DNA of 64,000 nucleotides from Ascaphus truei (GCA_036426205.1 CM071568.1:43598841-43662840); one strand, 5' to 3'. Positions 47,531-60,122 are shown, counted from the first letter of the stretch. The notes: generated by a model from the sequence alone, not told the origin. Program-made: numbers and translations.

Positions 47531-47762
47531 TACTACATACATACAAAATAGAGCTGAACTAGGCCCTGACAACAGTCCCTTCAAATGATAGAACATTACA
47601 TATTAAAGTGACCTTACTTACATCATTCTATTTTATTTTTCATACTGTTTTCTTATTAGAAATGATCAAATAAATATTTAGTCACACGTGGCCCATTCTT
47701 GCAACTTCGCCATTATCTCTTATTATACAACGCTTCCACTGCAGCCAGGGATTCTGGGTATT
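47427..47762 (+). repeat. Duplicated 330-bp segment, copy 1
   Basis: From CGATCCCCCGGCATTCAATT to CAGGGATTCTGGGTA; repeated at 48792-49122 with about 95% identity by eye. It includes the right half of a hAT-like element and its AT-rich downstream flank. Confidence 0.9.
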
Positions 47763-47765
47763 GAC

Positions 47766-48791
47766 ATGGTAGCTCAGTCCTCCCTTTAGCTCTCCTTGCC
47801 TCCGCTGCAGGTGGGTAGCCGGTAAGGGCACCGCCATTTTGTTTGTGCCCTCACATGCGCAGAAAATGTTCCAGCACCCCAGGGGCTGCACAACATATGA
47901 CACAGTACAGCCAATAGGGCTGCTAGAATCTCCTGAGGGGAGACTGGAACTTTGGGTGTGCTTGAAGTTTGAGCTGACAGGAGAGTGGCAGTTGGAGCTG
48001 GGACAAGGAAGGAATAAGTTATATGTGCAGATGTCAGTGGCATCTGCACTAGGCCAGATACCCCCTATTATGCCCCAGCTAGGCTCTGACTCCCACATAG
48101 TTTGTGGCTGTGATAGGGACTTGCCCCTCAGATAGGGACTTGCCCCTCAGATAGAGACCTGCCCCTCAGATAGGGACCCTGCCCTGCTTAGCAATATTAC
48201 TGTTAGGGACACGGGGAGATGCCGCACGGTGGCAGCGGCCTCTGGTCCAGGACACAGATCGCCCTATATTAATAAACACATTGTTTACAGTGGAACAATC
48301 CACGAGGGACCCACTCAACGTAGAGGCGGAGGCTTTGCAGTATCAGCATCGGATCCGTGGATCTCAGCATCGTGGCATCAGCGTGCCCGGGTGTGGCATC
48401 ACCCGGCAGGTACCCAACGCATCAGTGCACCAACTCAAACACTATAAGGGGGCAGCGCTGTCACACACACCTTGGGTGGGGGAGCAGAGCATTGGAGGGT
48501 ACGGCCGTGCGTGGCCTGGTTGGTGATATATATATATCCTAGGTTATTTATGTTCAGTAAAACTGTTATCTTTCATAAGTGTGTGTGTTTTATTGTATGC
48601 GGGTCCTGTAGCGGGGTTATTCTACATCATAGAATCCTGTACAGGTGGAGGCGCTACCGACCGAACATCGACTCAGGTATAGCCCAGGTTCCCAGTAGCG
48701 AAGACTCGGGTCTCCTGTGCACCACAGGTATTGCACCATATACACATACCGTAGCCACACATCTCTCAGGGGGTGTGGAAATTGCGCTACA
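47766..48791 (-). mobile_element. Inverted LTR between the duplicated segments
   Basis: Reverse-strand copy of the TGTAGC LTR family. The 5' end is TGTAGCGCAATTTCCACACC (reading down from 48791), then GGCGGTAGCGCCTCCACCTG-like and CCCCGCTACAGGACCC. CCTAGCTGGGGCATAATAGG lies near 48085-48066, as in copy 1. The 3' end (plus strand TGGTAGCTCAGTCC, 47766) is degraded. A 20-bp tandem repeat lies inside (48109-48183). Confidence 0.6.
48109..48183. repeat. 20-bp tandem repeat, four units
   Basis: GATAGGGACTTGCCCCTCA repeated about four times with minor changes, inside the inverted LTR. Confidence 0.85.
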
Positions 48792-49122
48792 CGATCCCCC
48801 GGCATTCAATTTAAAAGCCTTGGGGAAGAGCGCGGGGCCTCTGCCACCGCCGCACCCCCCTGGAAAATCGTGCGCCCCCAGTTTATGCACCCCTGCCGTA
48901 CATACATACAAAATAGAGCTGAACTAGGCCCTGACATCAGTCCCTTCAAATGATAGAACATTACATATTAAAGTGACCTTACTTACATCATTCTATTTTA
49001 TTTTTCATACTATTTTTCTTATTAGAAATGATCAAATAAATATTTAGTCACACGTGGCCCATTCTTGCAACTTCGCCATTATCTCTTATTATACAACGCT
49101 TCCACTGCAGCCAGGGATTCTG
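48792..49122 (+). repeat. Duplicated 330-bp segment, copy 2
   Basis: Second copy of 47427-47762. It continues at its right end into TAATGACACGCAAATGGGCA, a minus-strand piece of family A, whereas copy 1 ends at the LTR. Confidence 0.9.
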
Positions 49123-49489
49123 GGTAATGACACGCAAATGGGCATTTTCTTTCAAAACTTTTGCGAATCATCCGGGACATCCTCCGCAGAGAAACATTAG
49201 CGGCATTGATTAGAATAAAAAAGCATCCAAAATCTTCCAAACGGTACATAAAAAAAACTAAACAATAGAAATTATTACACAGTTTAAAATGATGATTTAT
49301 TTTGATGTAGTTCAAAGCTCTAGTAACCCGTTTTTGTCATGGAGAAAAGGAGATTTGTGATTCTTTTTATGGGGCCAACATCGCAGCTCTACATAGATTA
49401 AATTATAACATAGAAAGCTTTCTAAATCTCATAGGTTTCTTCTTCAAGTGTACTGTGCCCTATAATTTCATATCAGAAAAACTACATTG
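49123..49489. other. Intergenic stretch without recognised features
   Basis: After the family A fragment, nothing is recognised. Confidence 0.45.
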
Positions 49490-49770
49490 TCGGTCACCTA
49501 CAATTGTCGGCCCCTCTGTCTGTTCTCCCCTCTGATTGCGCCCTCCCCCCCTCACCCTCCTTACCTGCTCTCTGGCTTCAGCGGTGTTATATGACATCAC
49601 AACGTCATGTGACGTTGCGTTGCCATTTGACGCTGCGTTGTCATGGTGATGTGTCGCCAGAGAGCAGGTAATGCCTCCCACGGCATTTCATTGAAATGCC
49701 TTGGAGTAGAGCGCTGGGCCTCTGTAACTGCCGCGTCCCCCCAAGAAAATCCAGCGCACCCCCTGCCCTT
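49490..49770. mobile_element. hAT-like element, degraded ends
   Basis: CTCCTTACCTGCTCTCTGGC and GCCAGAGAGCAGGTAATGCC are inverted around CACAACGTCATGTGACGTTG. The right end CCAGCGCACCCCCTGCCC parallels 47257-47530. Terminal repeats are too degraded to set exact limits. Confidence 0.55.
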
Positions 49771-50213
49771 ATAGGTATCACAACCTACAACAAATCTATT
49801 TTAAAGCACATGCAAGTTAATTTCACCTTTAAAAAAAATGTTTGATGTTGCGAACAGCAATTCTTAACTTGTGATGTAGTACTCCAGAAATGTTTGTCAT
49901 TTTAGAATATTGGAGATACAAAAATATTATATTTATGAAAGGGGTGGACACAATCCAATTTGTTAAAACCTCCCATTCAGAGTCCCTTGCTGTAAATGAA
50001 ATCGAAGAAAAATTGGGACTTAAAAATGTATGATCTAAATAAAATGTAATATTGTTTATTTTTAAGAAGTGTCAATCACCAAGTTTTTACCAGTATAACT
50101 CAATAACTGCCATTGGTTCTAGGAGGGATTGCACTTGTAAAGATGCCCCTCTACTGAATCCTTTTAAAATACACATTTAGCAAACCAGAAAACATTCATT
50201 CCTCCATTAGAAG
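49771..50213. other. Intergenic stretch without recognised features
   Basis: AT-rich; no exon, RNA gene or shared repeat. Confidence 0.5.
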
Positions 50214-51388
50214 TGTAGCCCGGTTTCCTAGTGAATACAGTACGCTACCAATGCTGTTTAACCTGTTGGCTCGCAGGGCCTGAGCCTCTGCCACGGAGAG
50301 CCTGGGGCACGGGTAGGAATATGGATAACCTCTTACTTGGTGCAGCGCCTCCACCTGCGATGGCTCCAACCAGAGGGGGAGTGGCTCCTCACAGGACAAA
50401 TATATATATATCACTCCACACACAGCATGTAAAACAACCAATGACTTTACTAGCGCAAACGTACTTATGTATAGGATCAACAGGTGTCCCTCCCTAGAGG
50501 AGACACTAACTACTGTGTCTCACAGGACGCTACCCCTTCACCGGGTGATCCCACCCCGTGTCCAATACCCACAGTCAGTGTTCCCCCACCCTCAAGTGAG
50601 ATACGTGTGTGTGACTGCGCAGCCACTATGTCCTGATATAGATATGTGGTATAGTTGGTGCACTTGATGATGTTACCTGCCGGGCACTCCGGTGCCCGGG
50701 CCTGCCAAGGAACTTCACAAAGGATCAGACGACGGTTGGATACTGGAACTACCTTCCGGGGCGATCCCACCCGGTCGGCTGCTGCTGCTGCTGGAGCGGA
50801 GGTCTGAGCCCAAACCTCTGGCCAGATAATGCAACTGTCCCTGTATTTATGATTCTCCAATGAACAGTAAAGGGGAACTGTAATCTTACTGGGGCCAGTC
50901 CCTACATCCGCTCCACTCTACGGGGACTCAGGGCCTAACTGGGCCGGGGTATAAGGCCTAGTGTAGGGGCTGTTGGCCTCCCTACACATGGAGCTCCTTC
51001 TCCTTCCTCCTCCCACTCGGTTCTGACAAAATGTGCTCCCCCTGCGCAACCTCTAACCTTCCTCCCGATATCCTCGCCGCCCTACAGGCTCCCTGGCGTC
51101 ACCTGGTCTCGCGGTGCCTGCTGGGACTCGTAGTCCCGTACACTCCACCCTATAGGAGCCGTCCCTCTTTCGCGGGCTTTGCAACCTGTGGCCGCGCATG
51201 CCCGACCTCTGCTCCCTAGCCACCTCCACGGCCCACCGCGCCTGCGCGATCATACAACATGGCGGCGCCCTGATCGCGCTCTGATACTGCGGAGCTTCCG
51301 GTACGCCGGAGCGCTCCCTGCACTGCTGCAACCTTCCCTATTCTCCCCGCACCATAGCAATAGGGCGAGTCTGGGGAGCCTGGCTACA
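50214..51388 (+). mobile_element. Solo LTR, TGTAGC...GGCTACA family, copy 3
   Basis: Starts TGTAGCCCGGTTTCC, ends GGGGAGCCTGGCTACA, flanked by GAAG on both sides (50210-50213, 51389-51392). The terminal 7-mers TGTAGCC and GGCTACA are inverted. Contains GCGCCTCCACCTGCGATGG. 1175 bp, no coding region. Confidence 0.8.
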
Positions 51389-51779
51389 GAAGTATTAGTG
51401 ATGAGGCACGTGTGATAAAAGTATTATTTTTATGATTGCAAGAGAAAATATTTTTGATATATTTTAGAAACATTTTATTAAACTCCCACCCACCCCATTT
51501 TCTTCTGTTAATCACATTGGGCAGATCCACACAGCTGTGTTAAGCTATTTAACGTGCGGTTACCCACAATTATCATAATGATGCTCCTAACGCCTATCCA
51601 CAACGGTGTGATTAACGTTACATCAGAGTTAACCAGTAACACATCAGATCACTAACGTTTGAGGGATGTTAGGCTTAATGAGATGCTAGCCTAAGATCCC
51701 ATATCCACGACCCTCCAGTCATGTTAGCGCATTTACAATTAATAGGTCGCACCCCGATCATGATTAGCATAACGTTATT

Positions 51780-52013
51780 TCTTTGAATTGCCTGTAATAA
51801 TAATAACAACTTTATTTCATGTAGAACGTTTCTCCCAATGTGACTCAAAGCGCTTCACAGTTACACAGCACATAGGAATTTTTACAGACCTGACCCTAAA
51901 GGCACAGGGAGAAATAGTAACTTACCCAAGGTCGCAAGGAGCCGACACTGGGAACTGATACAAACTCGGTGTCAGTGTCTTTACTCACTGAACCACTCCT
52001 CTGACGAAAAGAT
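51780..52013 (-). repeat. L2/MIR-like retroelement 3' end
   Basis: ACTTTATTTCATGTAGAACG, TGACTCAAAGCGCTTCACAG, then AGTAACTTACCCAAGGTCGC, AAGGAGCCGACACTGGGAAC and TCACTGAACCACTCCTC. The CCCAAGGTC.CA module is typical of L2/MIR-type tails, from memory. The strand is uncertain. Confidence 0.45.
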
Positions 52014-52424
52014 GGAAAAAGTGGTACCCTAATATATAATTTGGTTATGGCACTTCGCACTTTAAATTAAAAAACATTATTAAGTGTCACGCCAAGATAT
52101 ACATGAACAATTATTCTGAAACACATCCTGTGAGACAGTATAATTTACAGTAGGTAATGTAATAAACTGTATAATGTTTTAAATTTGAGTTACGTTCATG
52201 TACAGTAGGATATGTTTATTTACCCATGATATATACAGTATTTCTTGCAAACATTGTTTTTCCATATCATTAGCTTTTGAGATACATGTTAAAATCAGGA
52301 CAAAATAACATCCGTTACCTATTTAAGTAACTTCACATTATTTGGCCTGATTTAACCTGATTTAATGGAGCTCTGTGTATCTTCCCCCATTGTAGATATT
52401 TCACATACAATCGTATATATATGA

Positions 52425-52890
52425 AAAGCAGGGTTGTAGACCTGTCTGAGACGTGAATGTGATATTCTGATATACTGTAGACTGTTCGGTGGAGGGATTT
52501 TGTAACTTTTTTACCCACCATAAATTGTATAATGTGTGGGTAAAACCTATCCCAGCTTCACCTTGCAAAGCCAGTATAACCAGCCTCACACTGATGAGAC
52601 CCAAAATGGCGAAACAGTTGTGTGTGAGTAAGTTTTTACTGGCTATGTACTTCTTTAACCCAGTCTGTGCTGAAAAGCTGTGTAATGCGGCAGGCATAAG
52701 TTTATAGGAGTTTGTGTTAAAATGAACGTGAAGAAAAAGGTGGCACTGTGTGCTCATTTGCATGTCGTTACCCAGAATCCTTAGCTGCAATGCAAAGCAT
52801 TGTATTCTGGGAGATAATGGTGAAAAGTAGGAGTTGCAGACCTGTCTGAGACATGTGAATGTGCTCACAAGTGGTATTTTTGTTTACATA
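52425..52890. repeat. Interspersed repeat family A, copy 2
   Basis: Same landmarks as 2655-3112. ACCTGTCTGAGAC at both ends (52440, 52839) in direct orientation. Contains CTGATGAGACCCAAAATGGC then GAAACAGTTG (52591-52620), linking it to the GAAAC-type module. Confidence 0.75.
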
Positions 52891-53060
52891 CAATATAAGT
52901 AGTTCACACATCAATCACTATTGCATATATAAATACGCGTTTCTTTCTTAACCACTTCTCTTTCACAATTTCTACTTTACGCCTTCACAATAAAACTTTA
53001 CCGTTACACTCAACTTTGTAAAATATTGACTGTGATTTCTAATCTAATAATACCAACAAT

Positions 53061-53652
53061 TGTCGCAGGCTCCAGCTGTATGGAGGTGATCTCCTACGAT
53101 AGAAACAATCCCTCTCTTTCCCCAGTAAGATCACACACCAGGCAGGAGATATATGAAACAGGATCGGTTTATTCTGTTCAGCTCAATACAGTCACAGCAG
53201 GCCTCTGCCCTATGCAGTCTCTGGCTCAGATATCCAGCTGTAGGATTGTCCCTGGACCTGCACTATGGGTCAAGAGCCCCCACAGCAGTCCTACCTCTTC
53301 CCTGCCCCTCTAGCAGAGGCAGGGGAAAGGTACACACTCCCCCTCCCCCTAGGGGAAGAGGAACAGAGAAGGCCCAATGTTCAGGCAACCTGTGGTGTGA
53401 CCTGCCTCTCTCAAGTGGGGAGAGGCACTGACTAAATTTGGGCAGCAATCTCCTTAAAAATAGCCAGGAGGAAGTCACCAGGTCGGACCCAGGATTGGGT
53501 GAACCCAGGCCTGGTTCCACCTCCTCCCCCTGTCATTCAAGGGCATTGGTGGGAGTGGGGAAAACCCATGATAGATACTGGCAGGCCTGCTTTTTCCAGG
53601 GCTTACTGCCAGTGAAGGCAGACTGGTAGCCAAGAATCAGTCCTGGCTACAC
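53061..53652 (+). mobile_element. Possible solo LTR
   Basis: TGTCGCAGGCTCCAGCTGTA at the start, AGTCCTGGCTACA at the end, and GAGATATATGAAACAGGATC then GGTTTATT at the place where the other LTRs have GTATATAAAACAGG. No target duplication (CAAT against CATG), so the limits or identity are uncertain. Confidence 0.4.
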
Positions 53653-55383
53653 ATGTTATAATGACATATTAATATCTACTGCACCGACACACTTTATTCG
53701 AGCAAATGCCCAGTTTGTACCTGGCAGATACCTGGAATGCGCCACTCCTCACCTCTGACAAGCCCCGTTGTGTTTGCCTTCCCAGCCTGGGTTCATGCCT
53801 GGCTGACGGGCGGCTGATCTGTTAAATGATAATGATTAGGATTTAATAGGCTGCAATGCTTCGTGTGTCTACCAGATGGCATAAATTCATGAATTGTAAT
53901 GCAGTATATATATATACTGTGCAGTATTGCAGCCAGTGGGAATAAAATGCTTCAATCCCTGCCTAGAAAATACCTCAATGCACTCGGGCAGAAAACAGTC
54001 ACAAACCTCAATACACCCGGGTATACCCGAATTCGTGGGACTAGCCGAGCTCGAATAAAGTGTGTCGCCAGTGTAAGTGTCCTTATCTTTTATCTCTGCT
54101 TCCCAAGGATCATTTGTCCCCGGGATTAGATACCTTCTTTCCTCCGGTATATACATTTCAATCCGAGTGGCTCTCCATTGTATATTGAATTTCTATTACT
54201 TTATATATTTACTTTTCTAGATCTCTAATTGAGGGATGTGGGAGGGACTTATCTAACCCTTTATTCATTGTAACTTTTTTTAAGCTAGCATAGAATTGAG
54301 GACTTTTGGACTTTTCTTATTACCCTTTCCTTTATAATTAGAAGGCTCATATTTAAAACCAGAGACATAACATAAAACACAGACAAAGCTCAGTGCACAT
54401 CCAGAAAAACTTATATACTTTACAGTGCCTAAATATACATGTATAAATAACAAATAAATAAAATGGTCTTTTAGTTTAACATTTTGGCCAAATTGTTGTA
54501 AGCCCTTGAGCCAACTGCACGGCAGACCACATATCAAAGGGTCCCTAACACTAATATAGATTCTTTATAACCTGTGCATTACCAGGAAGAATGATTTATA
54601 GTAAATCTGTCAAAATTAGTTGCAAAGTTCTAAGTCTGATTGAAGCTTTTATTAACCTGTACATTACCAGGAAAAGCACTCTGTAATAGATTTGTCACAA
54701 TCACACTGCAAGCAAGCAAGTTCCCCTGAGAGTGGGAGATGCTATGGAGTGAGCTTATACATATGTTGTGGTTATTTTGGGGGTTCAATATGAGCTTGTA
54801 GGTGTTCTGTATGTTTTATAATTAGAAGGCTCCCCTAAAGAAAGAGCTCTTTCCTCTCTATTATATGAAAGACCATTTTAATATATACTGCCACTTTATA
54901 CTAACATGTCACTATTTTTTGACATTTCCACACGCAGTGGATAAAATCTGCTCTTTCATGTAGACATTTAGGTCAGATACCATTAATTGACGTGTCATAT
55001 AAATGTTTTTGCCATGGTGAAATATACGTTGTGTGTGTACATTTTAGTTACATGTCTTATAAGGAGGCAGAAAGCACGCTCTTCATACCTGCCATTATAA
55101 CTTTTAATGAATGGAGGTCACTTATCTCTCTTTTCCACACCCACAAGGTCCTGTTCCAGGTTTTTCATTGTCTTCCCTAATTAATGGAGTATATATAGGA
55201 TTTTTAATGTAAAGGTATTTGACTAGGGGTCATTATTAGTTGATCTAATTAGTTTTGCTCCCAAAACCCTGGTAATGTTGCTGCTATGTAACATACAGTA
55301 TATAATGCTTTACCTGCATATACTCAAAGATATGGTTGTTTGTAAGATTTTATTTATTCTTGACTTCCTCAAAATGTGTCAAA
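53653..55383. other. Intergenic stretch without recognised features
   Basis: AT-rich. ATTAACCTGTACATTACCAGG-like text occurs twice (about 54566-54586, 54650-54672). No exon or RNA gene. Confidence 0.45.
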
Positions 55384-55399
55384 TGTATATAATGGCTGT

Positions 55400-55568
55400 G
55401 CTTCCTCCCCCTTTAACATGACTTCACAAAATCAAACATGGCTGCCGTCACATGGTCTACTTACTACAACCAATCAGATTGGGGATATAGTTCTCACAAT
55501 CTGATTGGCTGAACTACCATGCGACTGTGGCCATATGGGTTTGGTGATGTCATGTTAAAGGGGAATGA
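55400..55568. repeat. Foldback element with CCAATCAGATTG arms
   Basis: CCCCTTTAACATGACTTCAC...CCAATCAGATTG (left) pairs with CAATCTGATTGG...TGATGTCATGTTAAAGGGG (right). Arms of about 75 bp. A further CTGATTGGCTG and TGACGTCAC cluster follows to about 55720. Confidence 0.7.
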
Positions 55569-56209
55569 AGCTTAGACATTCTGATTGGCTGACTTCAGTC
55601 CCTTTCATGACGTCACATAAAAAAAAGGTACGTAGTTTTCCCAGCCAATCAGATGGCGTGGGAACCATTTGCCGCCCAAGTGTGACGTCACAGGACATAT
55701 TTAAGGCAGTGACGTCTCATTTCAGCTCAAGAAGCCATCAGGTCAACATCGTGGCTTTAACATGGTCTTATTGGATTAACAGATGAAGATAAAAACAGAA
55801 GATAAAGAAAAGCAAGAAATAATCACAGATGATGGAAGATTAAGGAAAGAAGAATGTTGTTACCTGTCCTGGATCTTCACGGTGGATGGCGTTGGATTGT
55901 GTTTCTTGACGTCACGGTACGAGAGCTTGCTGATTCCCTAGGATTCGGAGGGCCAACGCTTCTAAAGGTAAGATAAATATTGAATGTATGTACTTTTATT
56001 TTTACAGTTTTTTTGATTGGATTTTTATTTTTTTCATTGCCCATTGACTGTTAATGTATTAATCTGTGCCTGTTTATGGTACAGATGAATACAGCGGGAG
56101 CCAATGCATTTCTTCTATTGACTGTTTTATTTTCTATTTCTTTTTATTGTTTAAATTCATTTGAATTGTCATGGTTTGTTCTTTTTCTTTTTACAGATTG
56201 GTTAGCGAT

Positions 56210-56470
56210 TTTATTTAATGATGTATTTTGGTGACTACTGGTTTTAATTAATGTGTTGCCTAGTGGTTGTATGAATTAATTGTTGTGTTGGTTACTGCTT
56301 TTAGGTTATTAATGTATTTTTTGGCTAGTGGTATGATTGGTGTAATTGATTGCATAGTGGTTTTAATTATTTTATTGAATGCCTAGTGGTTTTATTTATT
56401 TAATTGATTGGCTAGTGGTTTTATTTAGTTAATTGCTTGGTTGGTTAGTGCTTTTAATTTTTGTTTCTGG
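56210..56470. repeat. AT-rich tandem repeat (TAGTGGTTTTA unit)
   Basis: Degenerate units of GGCTAGTGGTTTTATTTATT and TTAATTGATTG, about 30-45 bp each. Confidence 0.75.
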
Positions 56471-56628
56471 GTGCTTGTTGTATCAGTTTTATTCTTGTGT
56501 ATTTTTGACATTCATGCTTTTATTATATGGATATGATGTATTACTATGCCACTCAATGGGTACAGGGTGGGTATAGTGGGTCTGGGGTGGGTGGTTAGGC
56601 CTCCAGGGTGGGTAGTGGGTAAGGGTGG

Positions 56629-57704
56629 GTTAACCCCTTAATTACTATGGCGGTTATTAACCGCTAAGGTGATTAAGGGGTTAGGGGCCATTAGATTGTA
56701 TTTTTAATGTATTGTTGCTGGCATCGGAGGGCATGGCTCTGCACTATGTTGACGAGGATGACCTTCATGTTGGCAAGGATAAGTAGAACGGGATTTATTT
56801 ACTTTATTTATGCTGGCTGGCTAATGTTGTGTTTAATAATGGGCAAATAATCTACTATCCAAATCTGGATTATAGTTATTTAGCACATTACTGTACTGAA
56901 TTTTGGTGTTTGTGTTTGGTGAGGGGATGGGGAGGTGTATTTATTGAAATGTAGGCCATATTTTTGTTTTTTTAAATACAGGAATTGTACCGAAGACCAG
57001 CGGGGACCACCCGAGGACCCCCGGACACCCGCAGGGACCACCAGAGTGCCCACAGACACCCGTGGGAACCACTCGAGGGCCCCCAGACACCTGTGGGGAT
57101 GACCTGGGGACCCCCAGATGCCCGGAGGGACCACAATACACGCGAGGACCACCTAGAGGCCCATGGAGCCTAGTGGGAACCACCCGAGGGCCCCAAGACA
57201 CCCATGGGAACCCCCCGGGGTGCCCCGTGGGGCCTGTGGACACCCGTGGGGATCACCCGGGGACCCCCGCTGGCCTGTGGTATTAATCCTGTGTGTAAAA
57301 AAAAAAATAATGGTTTAATTTGGGGGCACAGAGGGTGGGTTGTGTATTGTTGTTTATTAAATATTGTAATGGTTTTTGGTTGTCTAGGAGGTGGCTAGAA
57401 GGGCGGTTGTGTGTATTTTTTTTGTATTGTGGGTAGCTGTGGTGGGTGAAGGGGGTATTAGCCCCAAGGATGGGTGTTTAGGCCTACCGGGTGGGTAGCG
57501 GGAGGGGTTAACCCCTTCATTACCTTAGCGGTTTTAACCGCTAAGGTAATGAAGGTGTTAAGTCCACCCGCAAGCCCCCCGCAAGGCCTAAACACCCACC
57601 AAGGGCCAAATACCACCTTCACCCACCCCCGCTACCCACAATAAGCATGGCACTGCTGGTTAACCCCTTCATTGCCTTAGCGGTTAGCCGCTAAGGTAAT
57701 GAAG
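56629..57704. repeat. Repeat with CATTACCTTAGCGGTT hairpins
   Basis: Three hairpins (56629-56684, 57507-57560, 57660-57704) of form CCTTAGCGGTT...AACCGCTAAGG flanked by TTAACCCCTT. GGGTGGGTAGTGGG and GGCCTAAACACCCACC also recur in inverted form. Shared with 7970-8434. Confidence 0.7.
56990..57285. repeat. GC-rich minisatellite (GGGGACCACCCGAGGACCCC)
   Basis: About nine imperfect units of 30-36 bp built on GGACCACCCGAGGGCCCCCA and GACACCCGTGGG. Open frames on both strands (Gly/Pro/Arg-rich) follow from the repeat. Confidence 0.85.
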
Positions 57705-57930
57705 TTGACTGTGCATGCATTTTTCATGCATCTGATTCATGCCGGGGGTCTCCGGTGCTGATATTAATGGATATCAGCTCCGGCGTCTCCCGGCATCAAT
57801 CCAATGCAGGAAAAATGTTGTTATTGCTTTGTTACATATTATTATCTTTGGGGTATACTATGGGACCATAGTAAAGAAGTATTGTATACCCTGTTGTGAG
57901 TGTGATTTTTTGGGGTATACAGTATAAGTA

Positions 57931-58070
57931 TACCAGTTCCCGTGAGGAGCCTTCCCGCCTACGCTAGGATCCTCACAGGTGGAGGCGCTGCAGCCTGTCG
58001 CCGCAGGCTCCCCAGGAGCGGAGGCTTAAGCCTCCTGTATGCCTAACAGGTAGCATAATGCCTGCAGTTT
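57931..58070 (-). mobile_element. Short LTR fragment, minus strand
   Basis: AGGATCCTCACAGGTGGAGG then CGCTGCAGCCTG, and GGAGGCTTAAGCCTCCTGTA, are the reverse complement of the GCGCCTCCACCT block of the solo LTR family. Both ends are missing. Confidence 0.55.
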
Positions 58071-58451
58071 CTCTTATGGGTAGGGAAGGGTGTTACACAT
58101 ATATTGCTGAACATCGACATGGGTCTGTTGTAGTGGGAAATGGCTGGCCATCCAGAACTGTAGGGCTTAGCAAGTGGGATATCTAAGTTAGCAAGTGAAT
58201 AGTACCTTCCTCCCTCAGCACTATTACCATTCCTCCATCCGTGATATGTTTGTCTCCTCCTCATTCTGTGCTGTATGATTCCCTGTCTATGGATTTGGTG
58301 CCCAGCATTGCTGTGGTCTGGTTGCTGCATAGATGCTTCTAGGATACACTGTAACAGCTAAATCTTTAATAGTGAGCTACATTTCTATATATTTTGACTG
58401 AATGTTTGGCTACACTAGAGGCTGTACACACCTGCTTAAAGAAGGAGTTAA

Positions 58452-59042
58452 AGCTGCAGTTCAAACTGCTGTTTTTTTTTTTAAAATATATATTTTTTTC
58501 CCATTCAATATGTACATCAATACAATCTACACACTGACACGTGATTAGCGAAGCTGCAGATCGATCCGGTCTACTTTAATCGATCGCTTGCTCCGGGTTA
58601 CTTAATTCAGTTCTTGCACAGCATTGTGGGCAATGTAGTTCTAGGAATATGATTGATAAGGCAGTTACTAGATTCAATTGGTGCACTGCTAGAGAGAGGG
58701 CGGGGCTCAAGAGCCAGAGCCTATCAGAAGGGGAAGGGGACTGTCACTTTGGAAATGCTTCCTACATTAGAGACATTAAAGACATACAAGTGTTATGTTA
58801 GATATACTTCTTCACCAGACGTCATACGTGCTACGTAAGATGAATAACTATGAGAAATTGTATGTATAATTTGACACCATTTGTTATGTATGTCTCAATT
58901 TTCAATAAAATTGAATTTACAAAAAAAAAATGTCTTTAAAACATTTTTTTTAAATGCTACAAGTATTTTCTCATAGTACAGAACTGATTTACAGGTATAT
59001 ATAAAAAAAAATCACATGTAGGATATCGTTTGAACTGCTGCT
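58452..59042. mobile_element. MITE with TTAA target duplication
   Basis: Inverted ends AGCTGCAGTTCAAAC and GTTTGAACTGCTGCT (14 of 15), flanked by TTAA on both sides (58448-58451, 59043-59046). TTAA suggests a piggyBac- or Kolobok-type transposase. The interior has TCAATAAAATTG...A(10) near 58900-58930, an apparent polyadenylated insert. Confidence 0.75.
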
Positions 59043-59046
59043 TTAA

Positions 59047-59829
59047 TCTCAGGCTATTAAGCTCCATTCTGTGCCAGAAACTACCACAAACAGTAAATTG
59101 ATATTTGGAGTGTGTATTTACTTATTTATTTACTACACACTATCCCATTTTTCAGTGCGACATAGGACTGTGTTTTCAATTAGCAGCATTTCTCCTGCAG
59201 ATCTAATTATGGCCACACTGATACTACGCTGATTTTTTCACAGTGTGGGACTGCTGCACATATTTATATGTCTAGTGGTTAGTGTTCAGGTATAATTAGT
59301 GGGCAGTCATTTCAGTCACTTCCTAAGTACACACTTTTGCTGGAATGAATTCTACCATTTAGCCAGTCATTCTGCCAGCACATTATTTCTAATAAGGCAG
59401 ATTTTGTCCCTTTTGGCTCATCAGCGTCATTCGTACCTGAATTACTCTGAGCTATATTGAGGTCTTCTTTAGCTCCATTAGCCATTTATCCCACAACACA
59501 CTTTTAAATTACTGTTTACACTCTAATTACAGTGAAATCTGTTTTAATTTATCCATTAAATATTATGTTTTACAAGGGTGGTGTGCAACAAAGTGAGTTC
59601 TCTGACTGTACACTTCTACACTACAGTATGTGCCTTCCATCTTTCCTGGTATTTGATAAGGCGCAAGATTGCATATCGCCCAGAAAGTCACAGCCAGAAA
59701 TCTTCTCTCCCCAATGCAGGCAAATGTGGTCTTTTTGCCGGAGGAGAAAGAGAGGAAAAATATAAATAAAGAGCTAACCAGCAGAACATTACACAATTAT
59801 TTCAATTGTTAAACTGCAATCATTATCAT
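59047..59829. other. Intergenic stretch without recognised features
   Basis: AT-rich; no exon, RNA gene or shared repeat. Confidence 0.5.
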
Positions 59830-60122
59830 GCAAAGTCAGTCTAAACAGTCTCTCACTGAAGAGACCCAAAAGGTAGAATAAGCTGTCTGTGAGTAGGTTT
59901 ACTGGCTCTGCACTTCTTTAACCCAGGCTGTGCTGAAAAGCTGTGTAATGCGGCAGGCACAAGCTTAAAGGGGGTCCATGTTAAATTGGGCATGAAGCAA
60001 AAGTTGCATATCATTTCCCAGAATCCCTGGCTGCAGTGGAAGCATTGTCTGCGAAGAGATAATGGGGAAAAACAGCTGCAGACCTGTGTGAGACATGCGA
60101 ATGGGATCACAAGGGATGTTTT
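59830..60122. repeat. Interspersed repeat family A, copy 3 (partial)
   Basis: GTCTGTGAGTAGGTTTACTG, GCTGTGCTGAAAAGCTGTGT, AATGCGGCAGGCACAAGC, CCCAGAATCCCTGGCTGCAG, GATAATGGGGAAA, ACCTGTGTGAGACATG. Shorter at the left end than the other two copies. Confidence 0.75.

Noticed and set aside
56941..57286. Gly/Pro-rich collagen-like frames on both strands
   Set aside because: Produced by the GC-rich minisatellite; no Gly-X-Y periodicity is kept.
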